A DNA stretch of 41,859 bases, from assembly GCA_030064795.1 (NCBI GenBank), contig JASJEI010000043.1, positions 1 to 41,859 of the forward strand, written 5' to 3'. Below are positions 34,137-41,859 of the stretch, piece by piece. Position 1 is the stretch's first letter, and the number at the start of each line of letters is the position of its first letter. The notes under the pieces are model-generated. The model was not told the DNA's origin and searched no databases. It was given only the letters and a program-made list of their open reading frames with translations. The translations under genes were made by a program, and so were the position numbers. This DNA is from Pleurocapsa sp. MO_226.B13. Lineage in GTDB: Bacteria; Cyanobacteriota; Cyanobacteriia; Cyanobacteriales; Xenococcaceae.

Positions 34137-36914
34137 ATGACTACTTCATTGCCTGACGACTACTTAGAATTACCCCTACAAAGCCAATCTGCTTCAGAAG
34201 AACTAATTTCTGGGTCTTGGTGGCAACGCCAAAGTATTCGTTTCAAGACTACTATCTTAGCGATCGCCATTGGGACAATTCCCACTTTGGCTGTAGGTTC
34301 AATTGCCTACTATTTTGCTGCTCGTTCGATCGCCGAAGAGACTGCTAGCCTGAGAAAAACTCTGGTCGCCGACTTACAAAAGCAAGTTAATGTCTTTATG
34401 AGCGATCGCCTGGGAGACATTAAGGTGATGGCCAATCTGGATATTTTTACCAATCCTAAACTGCGAGAGGTTGCTACCGCCGAGGAAAAATCCGCAGCCC
34501 TGCAAAGAATTCAGGATGCCCAAGGTATTTATAACAGTATCGCTGTATTTGATGCCCAAGGTGATTTTATTGCTCAAACTGACGGGAAAAGTCTGGGCAA
34601 CCACCTCAATCGAGGCTATATTCAAGCAGCATTAAAAGCTGACGGCGCGGTAATCAGTCAACCGAGAATTTCTACTAGTTCGGGAATTTATAGTATTTAC
34701 ACCGCAGCCCCGATTAAAGATCGGGTTTCAGGCGAGACTATTGGTTTTGTCAGAGCGAGGATGCCCGTAGAAGTATTAAAGGAATTATTACAAGACTATA
34801 CTACCGATGGCAGTCAATATTATTTACTCAATAACCAGGACGAGATTTTTCTAGGTTCGGCGGGAGAATACGTTATTAAAACTAAAAGTGATAATTCTAG
34901 CGTTGACAACCAAACTTTTGCTTATGAAGCAATTGGGGTAAGAGAAGTTTTTTCAGGAATAGAAACTCTATTAACTAGTTCTGACATTGCTGCCGACATG
35001 GGAATTAATACCCAGAACAATACCGAGCAATTCTTAACCTTTGCTCCTGCTCAAATCACCGCAGGGCTACCCACTCTAGATTGGCAAACTATAATCGCTA
35101 CCGACAGTGCCATCGTTTATGCACCCCAAAGAAGATTGCGTCAAATATTTATCTTCGGTACGTCAGTTGTGGCTTTAGGAATTGGGGCGATCGCCTACAT
35201 GGTAGCTAATCGATTACTGCGTCCGATCCTTTCGGCTGCTGATGCGGTGATCGAAATCGGTCGGGGTAATCTTAATACTCGTCTGGAGATTCGGGGAGCA
35301 GACGAAATCTCTCAGTTGAGAGCCAATATCAACGCCATGGCAGTTCAGCTAGCGAATGTGGTCGAAATTCAGGCTTTGTTGGCTCAACAATCGGAAACCA
35401 TTAAAAATATTACCCTACAATTTGCCACGGCGGCCGATCTGGCTGAGATTTTAGCGATCGCCGTAAGTGAGGTTCACAAAACTCTGCCAGCAAATCGAGT
35501 TATCTACTATCAGTTTGTCAGCGAGACTTCGGGGATAGTAGCTGCCGAATCTAGTTCTCACGGTTCGATCCCGACTCAGAATACCGAAATTCTCAATCCC
35601 GAACTCGTTCGAGCCTACTTAGATAAATATCAACAGGATAATACCGAGGTAGAAATAATTAACGATATTCAGCAGTCAAATGTCTCTTCAGCTTATCGAG
35701 AACAGATGCAGGGTTTGAGAGTACAGGCAAGTTTGATTGCGCCAGTAACAAAGGAAAATAAGCTCGATGGCTTGTTGATGGTGCTTTATACTGCCAAACG
35801 TAACTGGCTAGAGGAAGAAGTAGAGTTTATTACTCAGGTTGCCAATCAAATTGATTTTGCGGTAACCCGCTTGGAATTATTAAAACAGCAACAACTCGGG
35901 GAAATTAGAGAAAAAGCAGCCAAAGAAGCAATTCAAAGTCGAGCTTTAGAGCTTTTACAAGAAGTATACGACGTTAGTGAGGGAGATCTAACGGTTCGGG
36001 CAAAAGTTACCGAAGACGAAATTGGCACTATTGCCGACTCCTACAACTCAACTATTGAAAGCCTACAAAAATTAGTAGACCACACTAAATCCGCAGCGAT
36101 TGAGGTACAAAACAACACGATCGCCAATGATGTTGCCGTTCAAACTCTCGCCCAAGAAACCATCACTCAAGCAAGTGCGATCGCCGAAACTCTCAAACAA
36201 GTCAAAGCAATGGAACAATCGATTCAACAGGTTGCTTTGAATGCGGAACAGGCAGACGAATATATTAAACAGGCTAATCTCACCATCGATAGTGGCGATC
36301 GGGCAATGAACCACACGGTAGCCGAAATCAATGCGGTCAAAAATACCGTAACCGAAACCGCTACCAAAGTCCAAAAACTAGGGGAATCATCCCAAGAAAT
36401 CTCTCAGGCGGTCAACCTAATTGGACGTTTTGCAGCCCAAACCCACCTTTTAGCTCTCAAAGCCTCCATTGAAGCAGCCAGAGCGGGAGAACAGGGTAAG
36501 GGCTTTGCCGTAATTGCCGATGAAGTGCGGTCTTTGGCAACTCAGTCAGCAGATGCAACAGCAGAAATCGAAACCCTGGTCAATAAAATTCAGCTTGATA
36601 CTAATGAGCTAGCCGAGGCGATGACTCAAGGAACCAAACAAATCGCTGCGGGGAACGAACTGGTACAGCAAACCCGACAAAGCTTAACCCAGGTAAGTCA
36701 AGTTAGTCAGGAAATTAGCAAACTAGTAGGTTCAATTACCCAAGCAGCCCAACAACAGTCGGCAACCTCCGCTCAAGTCAGCCAGACCATGATTAATGTG
36801 GCAGCGATCGCCGAAAATAACTCTCAGTCGGCAACCCAAGTTTCCAATTCAATCAAACAGTTATCCGCAGTAGCAGAGCAACTCCAGTCAGGCATCGGTA
36901 AGTTTAAAACTTAG
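34137..36914 (+). CDS. pixJ2: Chemoreceptor with Cache sensor and non-bilin GAF, PixJ2-like
   Basis: 925 aa. TM1 (about 38-62), a large periplasmic Cache-like domain (70-330; IYNSIAVFDAQGDFIAQTDG, SGIYSIYTAAPIKD), TM2 (337-357), HAMP (358-410), GAF (425-580), HAMP (600-650) and an MCP domain (650-925; ASIEAARAGEQGKGFAVIAD). In the GAF the position of the bilin Cys-His is Ala519-Tyr520, and no DXCF motif exists, so it cannot hold a thioether-linked bilin. It probably senses a small molecule through the Cache domain. Same strand, 65 bases after pixJ, and homologous to it in the cytoplasmic half. Confidence 0.9.
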   Translation: MTTSLPDDYLELPLQSQSASEELISGSWWQRQSIRFKTTILAIAIGTIPTLAVGSIAYYFAARSIAEETASLRKTLVADLQKQVNVFMSDRLGDIKVMANLDIFTNPKLREVATAEEKSAALQRIQDAQGIYNSIAVFDAQGDFIAQTDGKSLGNHLNRGYIQAALKADGAVISQPRISTSSGIYSIYTAAPIKDRVSGETIGFVRARMPVEVLKELLQDYTTDGSQYYLLNNQDEIFLGSAGEYVIKTKSDNSSVDNQTFAYEAIGVREVFSGIETLLTSSDIAADMGINTQNNTEQFLTFAPAQITAGLPTLDWQTIIATDSAIVYAPQRRLRQIFIFGTSVVALGIGAIAYMVANRLLRPILSAADAVIEIGRGNLNTRLEIRGADEISQLRANINAMAVQLANVVEIQALLAQQSETIKNITLQFATAADLAEILAIAVSEVHKTLPANRVIYYQFVSETSGIVAAESSSHGSIPTQNTEILNPELVRAYLDKYQQDNTEVEIINDIQQSNVSSAYREQMQGLRVQASLIAPVTKENKLDGLLMVLYTAKRNWLEEEVEFITQVANQIDFAVTRLELLKQQQLGEIREKAAKEAIQSRALELLQEVYDVSEGDLTVRAKVTEDEIGTIADSYNSTIESLQKLVDHTKSAAIEVQNNTIANDVAVQTLAQETITQASAIAETLKQVKAMEQSIQQVALNAEQADEYIKQANLTIDSGDRAMNHTVAEINAVKNTVTETATKVQKLGESSQEISQAVNLIGRFAAQTHLLALKASIEAARAGEQGKGFAVIADEVRSLATQSADATAEIETLVNKIQLDTNELAEAMTQGTKQIAAGNELVQQTRQSLTQVSQVSQEISKLVGSITQAAQQQSATSAQVSQTMINVAAIAENNSQSATQVSNSIKQLSAVAEQLQSGIGKFKT

Positions 36915-36953
36915 TTTCTTATCTTTCAATCAATTGCAAGCCCTACCTAAATC

Positions 36954-39900
36954 ATGTCACTCAACCCCGATATTCGCGATCGAGCGTATCAATTTTTTAT
37001 CGAAGAAGCTCAAGAACTCCTTCAAGTTCTAGAAACAGGCTTACTCGAAATCCGTGAAGACCATAGTACCTCAAAGGTACATGAATTGATGCGGGCTGCT
37101 CACTCGATCAAAGGTGGTGCAGCGAGCGTAGAACTGAGTGCGATTGAATTGCTGGCTCATCGTTTGGAGGATTTTTTCAAGGCTCTCTACAGCGACAGTG
37201 TTGAATTTGATGCGGAACTAGAAGGCTTATTATTGCAGGGGTATGATTGTCTGGCTCATCCCCTATCAGAACAGATTGAAACGGGAACTTTTGATGCAGA
37301 AACTGCCTTGTTAACTGCCGAACCAGTATTTGCTGCTTTAGAAACTCGTTTGGAGGAAGCTCTCAAAAATGCTGATAATTATATTCCCAGTTCCAACGAT
37401 CTGGGGGTAGATATTGTTTCCTCAATCTTTGAGGTAGATGTCGTTCAGGCTATAGAACATTTACAGACGGTAGCAGCCAATCCTACGGCTTATAACCCAG
37501 CTGAAGAATTAGAAGGAACTTTGGAAATGTTTGCAGGCTTTGCAGAGTTATTTAATTTGCCTGGCTTCAGTGACATCGTGCAAACTGCTCAAACCGCTCT
37601 CGCGCAAAATCCCCATAGTATCTTAGAAATAATCAAAGCTAGTATCGCCTCGTTTACTAAAGCCACAGAACAAGTCTTAGCAGGCGATCGCCAACAAGGT
37701 GGCGAAGTATCTCCTGCTTTAAGAGAACTAGCTCAATCTTTAGCAAACGAGGCATTTTCTAGTAATGCCGAGGAAATATTTGCCTTTGAAGCTTCAGCAG
37801 ATGAAGAAGCTAATTTATGGTCAGATACACCAGCATTAGACCCTCTGACTGAAGATGTTTTTGGTAATATTCCCGATGCTGCACCTGTAGAGGAAGAGGA
37901 AGTTGAAGCCGAAACCAGTGACTCAAGCGATAATCTGGATGATGTTTTTGGGTCAATTCCCGATTTAGAAACCCCAGAAACAGAAGCAGCCGAGACAGTT
38001 GTTGCCCAAAGCGACAGTAATGACGAGCCGAATTTAGCTCTCGATGATGTTTTTGGTAATATTTCCGATGCTCCGCCTGTAGGGGAAGTTGAAGCCGAAA
38101 CCAGTGACTCAAGCGATAATCTGGATGATGTTTTTGGGTCAATTCCCGATTTAGAAACTCCAGAAGTAGAAGCAGCCGAGCCAGTTGTTGCCCAAAGCGA
38201 CAGTAATGACGAGCCGAATTTAGCTCTCGATGATGTTTTTGGTAATATTCCCGATGCTGCACCTGTAGCTGAGGTGGAAGCCAGTGACTCAAACGAGAAT
38301 CTGGATGAGGTTCTTGGGTCAATTCCCGATCTAGAAACTCCAGAAGTAGCCGAGACAGTTGTTGCCCAAAGCGACAGTAATGACGAGCCGAATTTAGCTC
38401 TGGATGATGTTTTCGGGACAATTCCCGATGCTGCGCCTGTAGCTGAGGTGGAAACTGACGATACTAGATCGCTAACAGACAAAACCACGAATCAACCCGA
38501 TGCCAAATCTGAAAATATCGCCGATGCAGTTAGATCGATTGAAAAAATCTTCGATCGCCTTCCCGATCTAGAAACTGCACCTGCGTCTTTATCTACTCAA
38601 AAAACAAGTAAAAAGCCATCCCAACCAGCTCAGCCAGCTAAAACTAAGTCCTCCAAATCTCAACCAACTACTGCCAAACTTTCTGTAAAAGTCGATCTAG
38701 ATCGCTTAGAAAGAATGAACAATCTGGTAGGAGAGTTAACTATCAACCGCAATAGTTTAGCTCTGCAAAACGAACAGTTACAAGGAAGTGTCTCCGAATT
38801 AGGACAGAAGTTTTTCCGTTTTCGAGAAATTGCCCAAAAATTGCGCGAGATCTCAGACAATATGCTTCTCGAACGCTCTCAAAGTCTCAGTAATTCTTTA
38901 ACACCTGCTTCTCATCGAGGACAATCAACCTCCAATCTCGATGAATCTACTGAATTTGATGTTCTGGAAATGGACAGCTACAGTGGTTTGTATGCCTCTA
39001 TACAAAGCGTCCTAGAAGAGATAGTTCAGCTTGAAGAAAGTGTTGATGATATAACTATCTTTGCCAAGCAATCGGATCGCACCATCGATAGCCAACGCCA
39101 AATGTTAAGTCAGATGCGTGACGAGCTAATGTGGGTGCGAATGTTACCGCTAGATAAGATTTTGCAGCGTTTTCCCCGTACTTTAAGAGATCTCTCCCAT
39201 AAATATCAAAAACCCGTCGAACTTAAGCTCACTAACACTGAAGTATTGGTAGACAAAGCAGTTTTAGAAAAGTTATCCGATCCTTTGTTGCACTTATTAC
39301 GCAACGGTTTCGACCACGGTATCGAAGCTCCAGATGTTCGTACTAGTAAAGGCAAACCAGCTACTGGCAAAATTGAAATTCATGCTTATTATCAAGGCAA
39401 CCAAACTGTAATTGAGGTCAAAGATGACGGCAAAGGTTTAGATGTTGAGAAAATTGCTCAAAAGGCAATTGAAAAAGGTCTAATTTCGGATCGAGAAGCT
39501 GCTAAGGCGACCAAAGAAAGACTGTACGATCTCATCTTTGAACCAGGATTTTCGACCAAGAATCAAGTCAGCGAGATCTCTGGTAGAGGGGTAGGAATGA
39601 ATATCGTGCGATCGCAAATTGAAACTCTTAAGGGGAAAATTACCGTCACCTCATCTCCTGGAGAGGGTTCGATCTTTACTCTCCGTCTACCTCTGACTCT
39701 CACTATCGCTAAATTATTGGTCTGCTCTTTGGGTTCGACTTCCTTTGCTATTCCTTCCGATAGCATTGAAGAAATTGTTATCCCTACCAAAGCGCAAATC
39801 AAAACTTCCGAGCGACAAAAGTTTCTCTTATTTCAGGACAAGCTAATACCTATCTATGCCTTAAAAGAGGTCTTACAATACAATTGTCCTGTCCCCGATA

Positions 39901-41072
39901 CCGATTCTAGTAGTAGAGCTTTTAAAACCATCCCTCAACCCGATGATTGGTATGCTCCCTTATTAATTCTAAGACGGGGACAAAAATTATTTGCCCTAGA
40001 AGTGGTTAGTCTGATTAGCGAGCAGGAATTAGTAATTAAACCTTACGGCAAAGCGATCGCAGCACCACAGTATAGTTATGGTTGTACTATTTTGGGTAAT
40101 GGTAGCCTAATTCCCGCTTTTGATGGTGCAGCACTGATTAGCACTATTTTGGGTGAAGAAGTTATCTCTCCACTCTCCCCAGTGGATTTTGCTTCAGAAA
40201 TAGCAGAGCTAGCCACAAAAGAAACTGCTGAAGGGGATACTGAAGAAGAGCCAACAAGCCAACAACCGATTAACACTACTAAAACGATCATGGTCGTAGA
40301 TGATTCTACCGCCTTGCGTCGCACCATGGCTTTGACTCTAGAAAAACAAGGATATCGCGTCATTCAGAAAAAAGATGGACGAGATGCTTTAGAAGGATTT
40401 AGGCAAAATCCCGAACTCGATCTAATTATTTGTGATGTAGAAATGCCCACCATGAATGGTTTTGAGTTTTTAGGGATGCGTCGGCGAGATTCAAAACTAT
40501 CTCAAATACCCACGTTTATGTTAACTTCCCGAAGCGGAGTCAAACATCGTAACTTAGCAACTCAGCTTGGGGCTGATGGTTATTTTACCAAGCCTTATAT
40601 CGAACCAGAATTTGTCGCCGAAGTTAAAAAAATTCTAGAAAGCGATTGCTATTTTATCCCCAACACCACCTCCAAATCAACCGCAGTTGAGAAAAAAACT
40701 GTCTTAATAATTGACGATTCTTCGGCATTGAGACTTACCCTGGCTTTAAGTCTAGAAAATAAAGGCTATCGAGTTTTACAGGGTAGAGATGGAGCAGAAG
40801 GATTAGAATTACTCCGCAACAATCTACAGACTAATTTAGTCATTTGTGATGTCGAGATGCCCAATATGAATGGCTTTGAATTTTTGACTGCTCGCCGAAA
40901 AGAACCCAATCTCACTAAAATTCCCGTAATAATGCTGTCTTCTCGTAGTAGCGATAAACATCGCGCTTTAGCTAATAACTTGGGAGCAATTGGATATTTT
41001 ACCAAACCTTATGTAGAAGAAAAGTTTTTACAAGATGTAGATAGTTTGATTCAGAAGTTTAACCAAAACTAG
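36954..41072 (+). CDS. pixL: CheA hybrid histidine kinase with two receivers, PixL
   Basis: 1372 aa. Order: HPt domain (1-110; phospho-His50 in AAHSIKGGAA), a helical middle (150-275), an acidic repeat linker (298-545), dimerisation helices (about 570-740), HATPase (about 740-915; N box LLRNGFDHGIE, DDGKGLD, GRGVGM), CheW domain (915-1060), receiver 1 (1110-1230; Asp1161, Lys1213) and receiver 2 (1247-1368; Asp1299, Lys1351). All catalytic boxes are intact. Both receivers keep VDDS/IDDS, ICDVEMP and the TKPY lysine. It receives signals from PixJ via CheW proteins and phosphorylates PixG/PixH, by homology. The linker repeats are unusually regular. Confidence 0.94.
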   Translation: MSLNPDIRDRAYQFFIEEAQELLQVLETGLLEIREDHSTSKVHELMRAAHSIKGGAASVELSAIELLAHRLEDFFKALYSDSVEFDAELEGLLLQGYDCLAHPLSEQIETGTFDAETALLTAEPVFAALETRLEEALKNADNYIPSSNDLGVDIVSSIFEVDVVQAIEHLQTVAANPTAYNPAEELEGTLEMFAGFAELFNLPGFSDIVQTAQTALAQNPHSILEIIKASIASFTKATEQVLAGDRQQGGEVSPALRELAQSLANEAFSSNAEEIFAFEASADEEANLWSDTPALDPLTEDVFGNIPDAAPVEEEEVEAETSDSSDNLDDVFGSIPDLETPETEAAETVVAQSDSNDEPNLALDDVFGNISDAPPVGEVEAETSDSSDNLDDVFGSIPDLETPEVEAAEPVVAQSDSNDEPNLALDDVFGNIPDAAPVAEVEASDSNENLDEVLGSIPDLETPEVAETVVAQSDSNDEPNLALDDVFGTIPDAAPVAEVETDDTRSLTDKTTNQPDAKSENIADAVRSIEKIFDRLPDLETAPASLSTQKTSKKPSQPAQPAKTKSSKSQPTTAKLSVKVDLDRLERMNNLVGELTINRNSLALQNEQLQGSVSELGQKFFRFREIAQKLREISDNMLLERSQSLSNSLTPASHRGQSTSNLDESTEFDVLEMDSYSGLYASIQSVLEEIVQLEESVDDITIFAKQSDRTIDSQRQMLSQMRDELMWVRMLPLDKILQRFPRTLRDLSHKYQKPVELKLTNTEVLVDKAVLEKLSDPLLHLLRNGFDHGIEAPDVRTSKGKPATGKIEIHAYYQGNQTVIEVKDDGKGLDVEKIAQKAIEKGLISDREAAKATKERLYDLIFEPGFSTKNQVSEISGRGVGMNIVRSQIETLKGKITVTSSPGEGSIFTLRLPLTLTIAKLLVCSLGSTSFAIPSDSIEEIVIPTKAQIKTSERQKFLLFQDKLIPIYALKEVLQYNCPVPDTDSSSRAFKTIPQPDDWYAPLLILRRGQKLFALEVVSLISEQELVIKPYGKAIAAPQYSYGCTILGNGSLIPAFDGAALISTILGEEVISPLSPVDFASEIAELATKETAEGDTEEEPTSQQPINTTKTIMVVDDSTALRRTMALTLEKQGYRVIQKKDGRDALEGFRQNPELDLIICDVEMPTMNGFEFLGMRRRDSKLSQIPTFMLTSRSGVKHRNLATQLGADGYFTKPYIEPEFVAEVKKILESDCYFIPNTTSKSTAVEKKTVLIIDDSSALRLTLALSLENKGYRVLQGRDGAEGLELLRNNLQTNLVICDVEMPNMNGFEFLTARRKEPNLTKIPVIMLSSRSSDKHRALANNLGAIGYFTKPYVEEKFLQDVDSLIQKFNQN
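37845..38453 (+). repeat. In-frame tandem repeats in the PixL linker
   Basis: Units of about 174-192 bp repeat just over three times and encode residues 298-500. Each unit carries two copies of a DDVFGxIPD motif (GNIPDAAP type and GSIPDLET type) about 30 residues apart, plus VVAQSDSNDEPNLAL. DNA identity between units is high (for example the segment coding VVAQSDSNDEPNLAL is almost unchanged), pointing to recent duplication. An eighth diverged motif (KIFDRLPDLETAP) follows at about residue 530. Confidence 0.92.
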
Positions 41073-41143
41073 AAATTAGCAATTAAGAGTTATGTGAATC
41101 AATAACTCCAAATTCCGAAATAGCATATCCATCCACCAAGTTT

Positions 41144-41638
41144 ATGGTAATTATGAGTAATTTAACTGTGGATTCAACTCCCAAATTATTATCGACTAAT
41201 AACACCGAATCAATCAAGCTCTTAGTATTTAACATAGGCAAACTAACTCTGTCCTTGCCCATTTTACAAGTACAAAAAGTTGTCAAACACAACCAAGTTC
41301 ACGGCAGTGGCTTGAGCTATGTTAATTTAGCTCATATTAACGAGCGAGAAATTGCCGTAGTCGATCTACATCAAAAACTATTTAAAATAAGTCTTACCGC
41401 AACATCTCAAACACCAGGATATTTTATTATTACTAAAAATGTTGCCCAAGAGCCTTTAGGAATTTGGGTGTCAGAGCCTCCCGCGTTAATCGACGTAGCT
41501 ACGTCACAAATCCGTTTGATTCCCGATTCTTATCGTCGAGCGGATACCTTAGAAATTGCCAGTCATGTAGCAGTTATTACCCAAGAAGATCGAACTTCTC
41601 AAACAATTTTCATACTAGATCTTGAAAAACTGATATAA
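41144..41638 (+). CDS. CheW-like protein at the end of the pix operon
   Basis: 164 aa, 71 bases after pixL on the same strand. CheW-fold pattern: ESIKLLVFNIGKLTLSLPIL, QVQKVVKHNQ, YVNLAHINEREIAVVDLHQK (the IPVVDL position) and GYFIITKNV, with the end ASHVAVITQEDRTSQTIFIL. It is divergent from PixI and shorter in the second half. The six-gene Synechocystis operon as I know it lacks such a gene, so it may be an extra coupling protein. Start: ATG at 41144, or the second ATG at 41153. Confidence 0.75.
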   Translation: MVIMSNLTVDSTPKLLSTNNTESIKLLVFNIGKLTLSLPILQVQKVVKHNQVHGSGLSYVNLAHINEREIAVVDLHQKLFKISLTATSQTPGYFIITKNVAQEPLGIWVSEPPALIDVATSQIRLIPDSYRRADTLEIASHVAVITQEDRTSQTIFILDLEKLI

Positions 41639-41735
41639 GCTTATTGCGCAACTAAAAATCTAGGCAAAGTTAGGTAAACTTACTGCTAGACGTAGTACCA
41701 AGCGCACTTGCACTACTAAGGATTACTGGAGCATT

Positions 41736-41859
41736 ATGTTAATTTGTTCGTTAGCTTCCCTTTCCTGACGGAACTCTGGTTATCGAACTTAACCCCAACC
41801 CTGACCCTCATCTCGAAAAAGCTATGCCTATGGCAACCCTTAACTATTTTCGAGATACG
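41736..41859 (+). pseudogene. 5' end of a gene with an apparent frameshift, cut by the window edge
   Basis: ATG at 41736 follows GGAG by four bases, giving MLICSLASLS and a TGA at 41766. Skipping one base in the CCCTTTCC run (41758-41765) joins it to an open frame to the window end that reads PDGTLVIELNPNPDPHLEKA, then MPMATLNYFRDT. Either a real 1-base insertion or a sequencing error in the homopolymer. The family is not identified from this fragment. Confidence 0.55.

Noticed and set aside
37733..38488. Two long minus-strand frames (to 38488 and to 38421) opposite the PixL linker
   Set aside because: They are shadows of the in-frame DNA repeats in pixL: a repeat without stops in one frame tends to lack stops in others. 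Composition is low complexity and there is no start signal.

Overview
The window is chromosomal DNA of a cyanobacterium. Evidence seen directly: many copies of the HIP1 octamer GCGATCGC inside and between genes; heptanucleotide tandem repeats between genes; a long-form NdhF; cyanobacteria-specific families (DUF3747, DUF2301); and a complete pixGHIJL-type phototaxis operon. The species cannot be named from the sequence. Single-copy housekeeping genes (trpS, argB, aroK, ribE, clpP, ndhF) indicate chromosome rather than plasmid.

Layout. Bases 1-427 are low-complexity repeats. A metF-like gene (minus) follows, then a solo tnpB element of the IS200/IS605 (IS1341-like) type lying between metF and trpS and abutting the trpS stop codon. 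Bases 3989-6971 carry an ABC sugar permease, a MotB/OmpA-like protein, a YciI-like protein and a tandem universal stress protein. Bases 7110-12333 hold a cysteine synthase, a decayed gene, two small hypotheticals, a DUF2301 membrane protein, a tandem TerD pair and an active-site-complete clpP with a terminator. Bases 12469-17869 hold an FG-GAP/ASPIC protein, a hexapeptide acetyltransferase, a large toroid-like protein, a 145-bp MITE with an 8-bp target duplication, and a DUF3747 protein. Bases 17962-28703 hold ndhF, a GT-C-like membrane protein divergent from a GT2 glycosyltransferase, a newly noticed 55-codon CxxCxGxG protein downstream of ribE, a bifunctional-nuclease-family gene, an Fe-S aldo/keto reductase, aroK and argB, plus remnants.

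Bases 29234-41638 are seven co-directional genes: PatA-like regulator (pixG), CheY (pixH), CheW (pixI), a chemoreceptor with a cyanobacteriochrome GAF of the DXCF class (pixJ), a second chemoreceptor with a Cache sensor and a GAF lacking the bilin cysteines, a CheA hybrid kinase with two receivers (pixL), and an extra CheW-like gene. The first six match the gene order of the Synechocystis phototaxis operon. The expected working model is light sensing by PixJ, signalling through PixL, and PixG/PixH output to type IV pili. The main oddity is a repeat-built acidic linker in PixL carrying eight copies of a DDVFGxIPD-like motif.

The right edge holds the start of another gene that appears frameshifted within its first dozen codons. 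I saw no tRNA, rRNA or CRISPR array.
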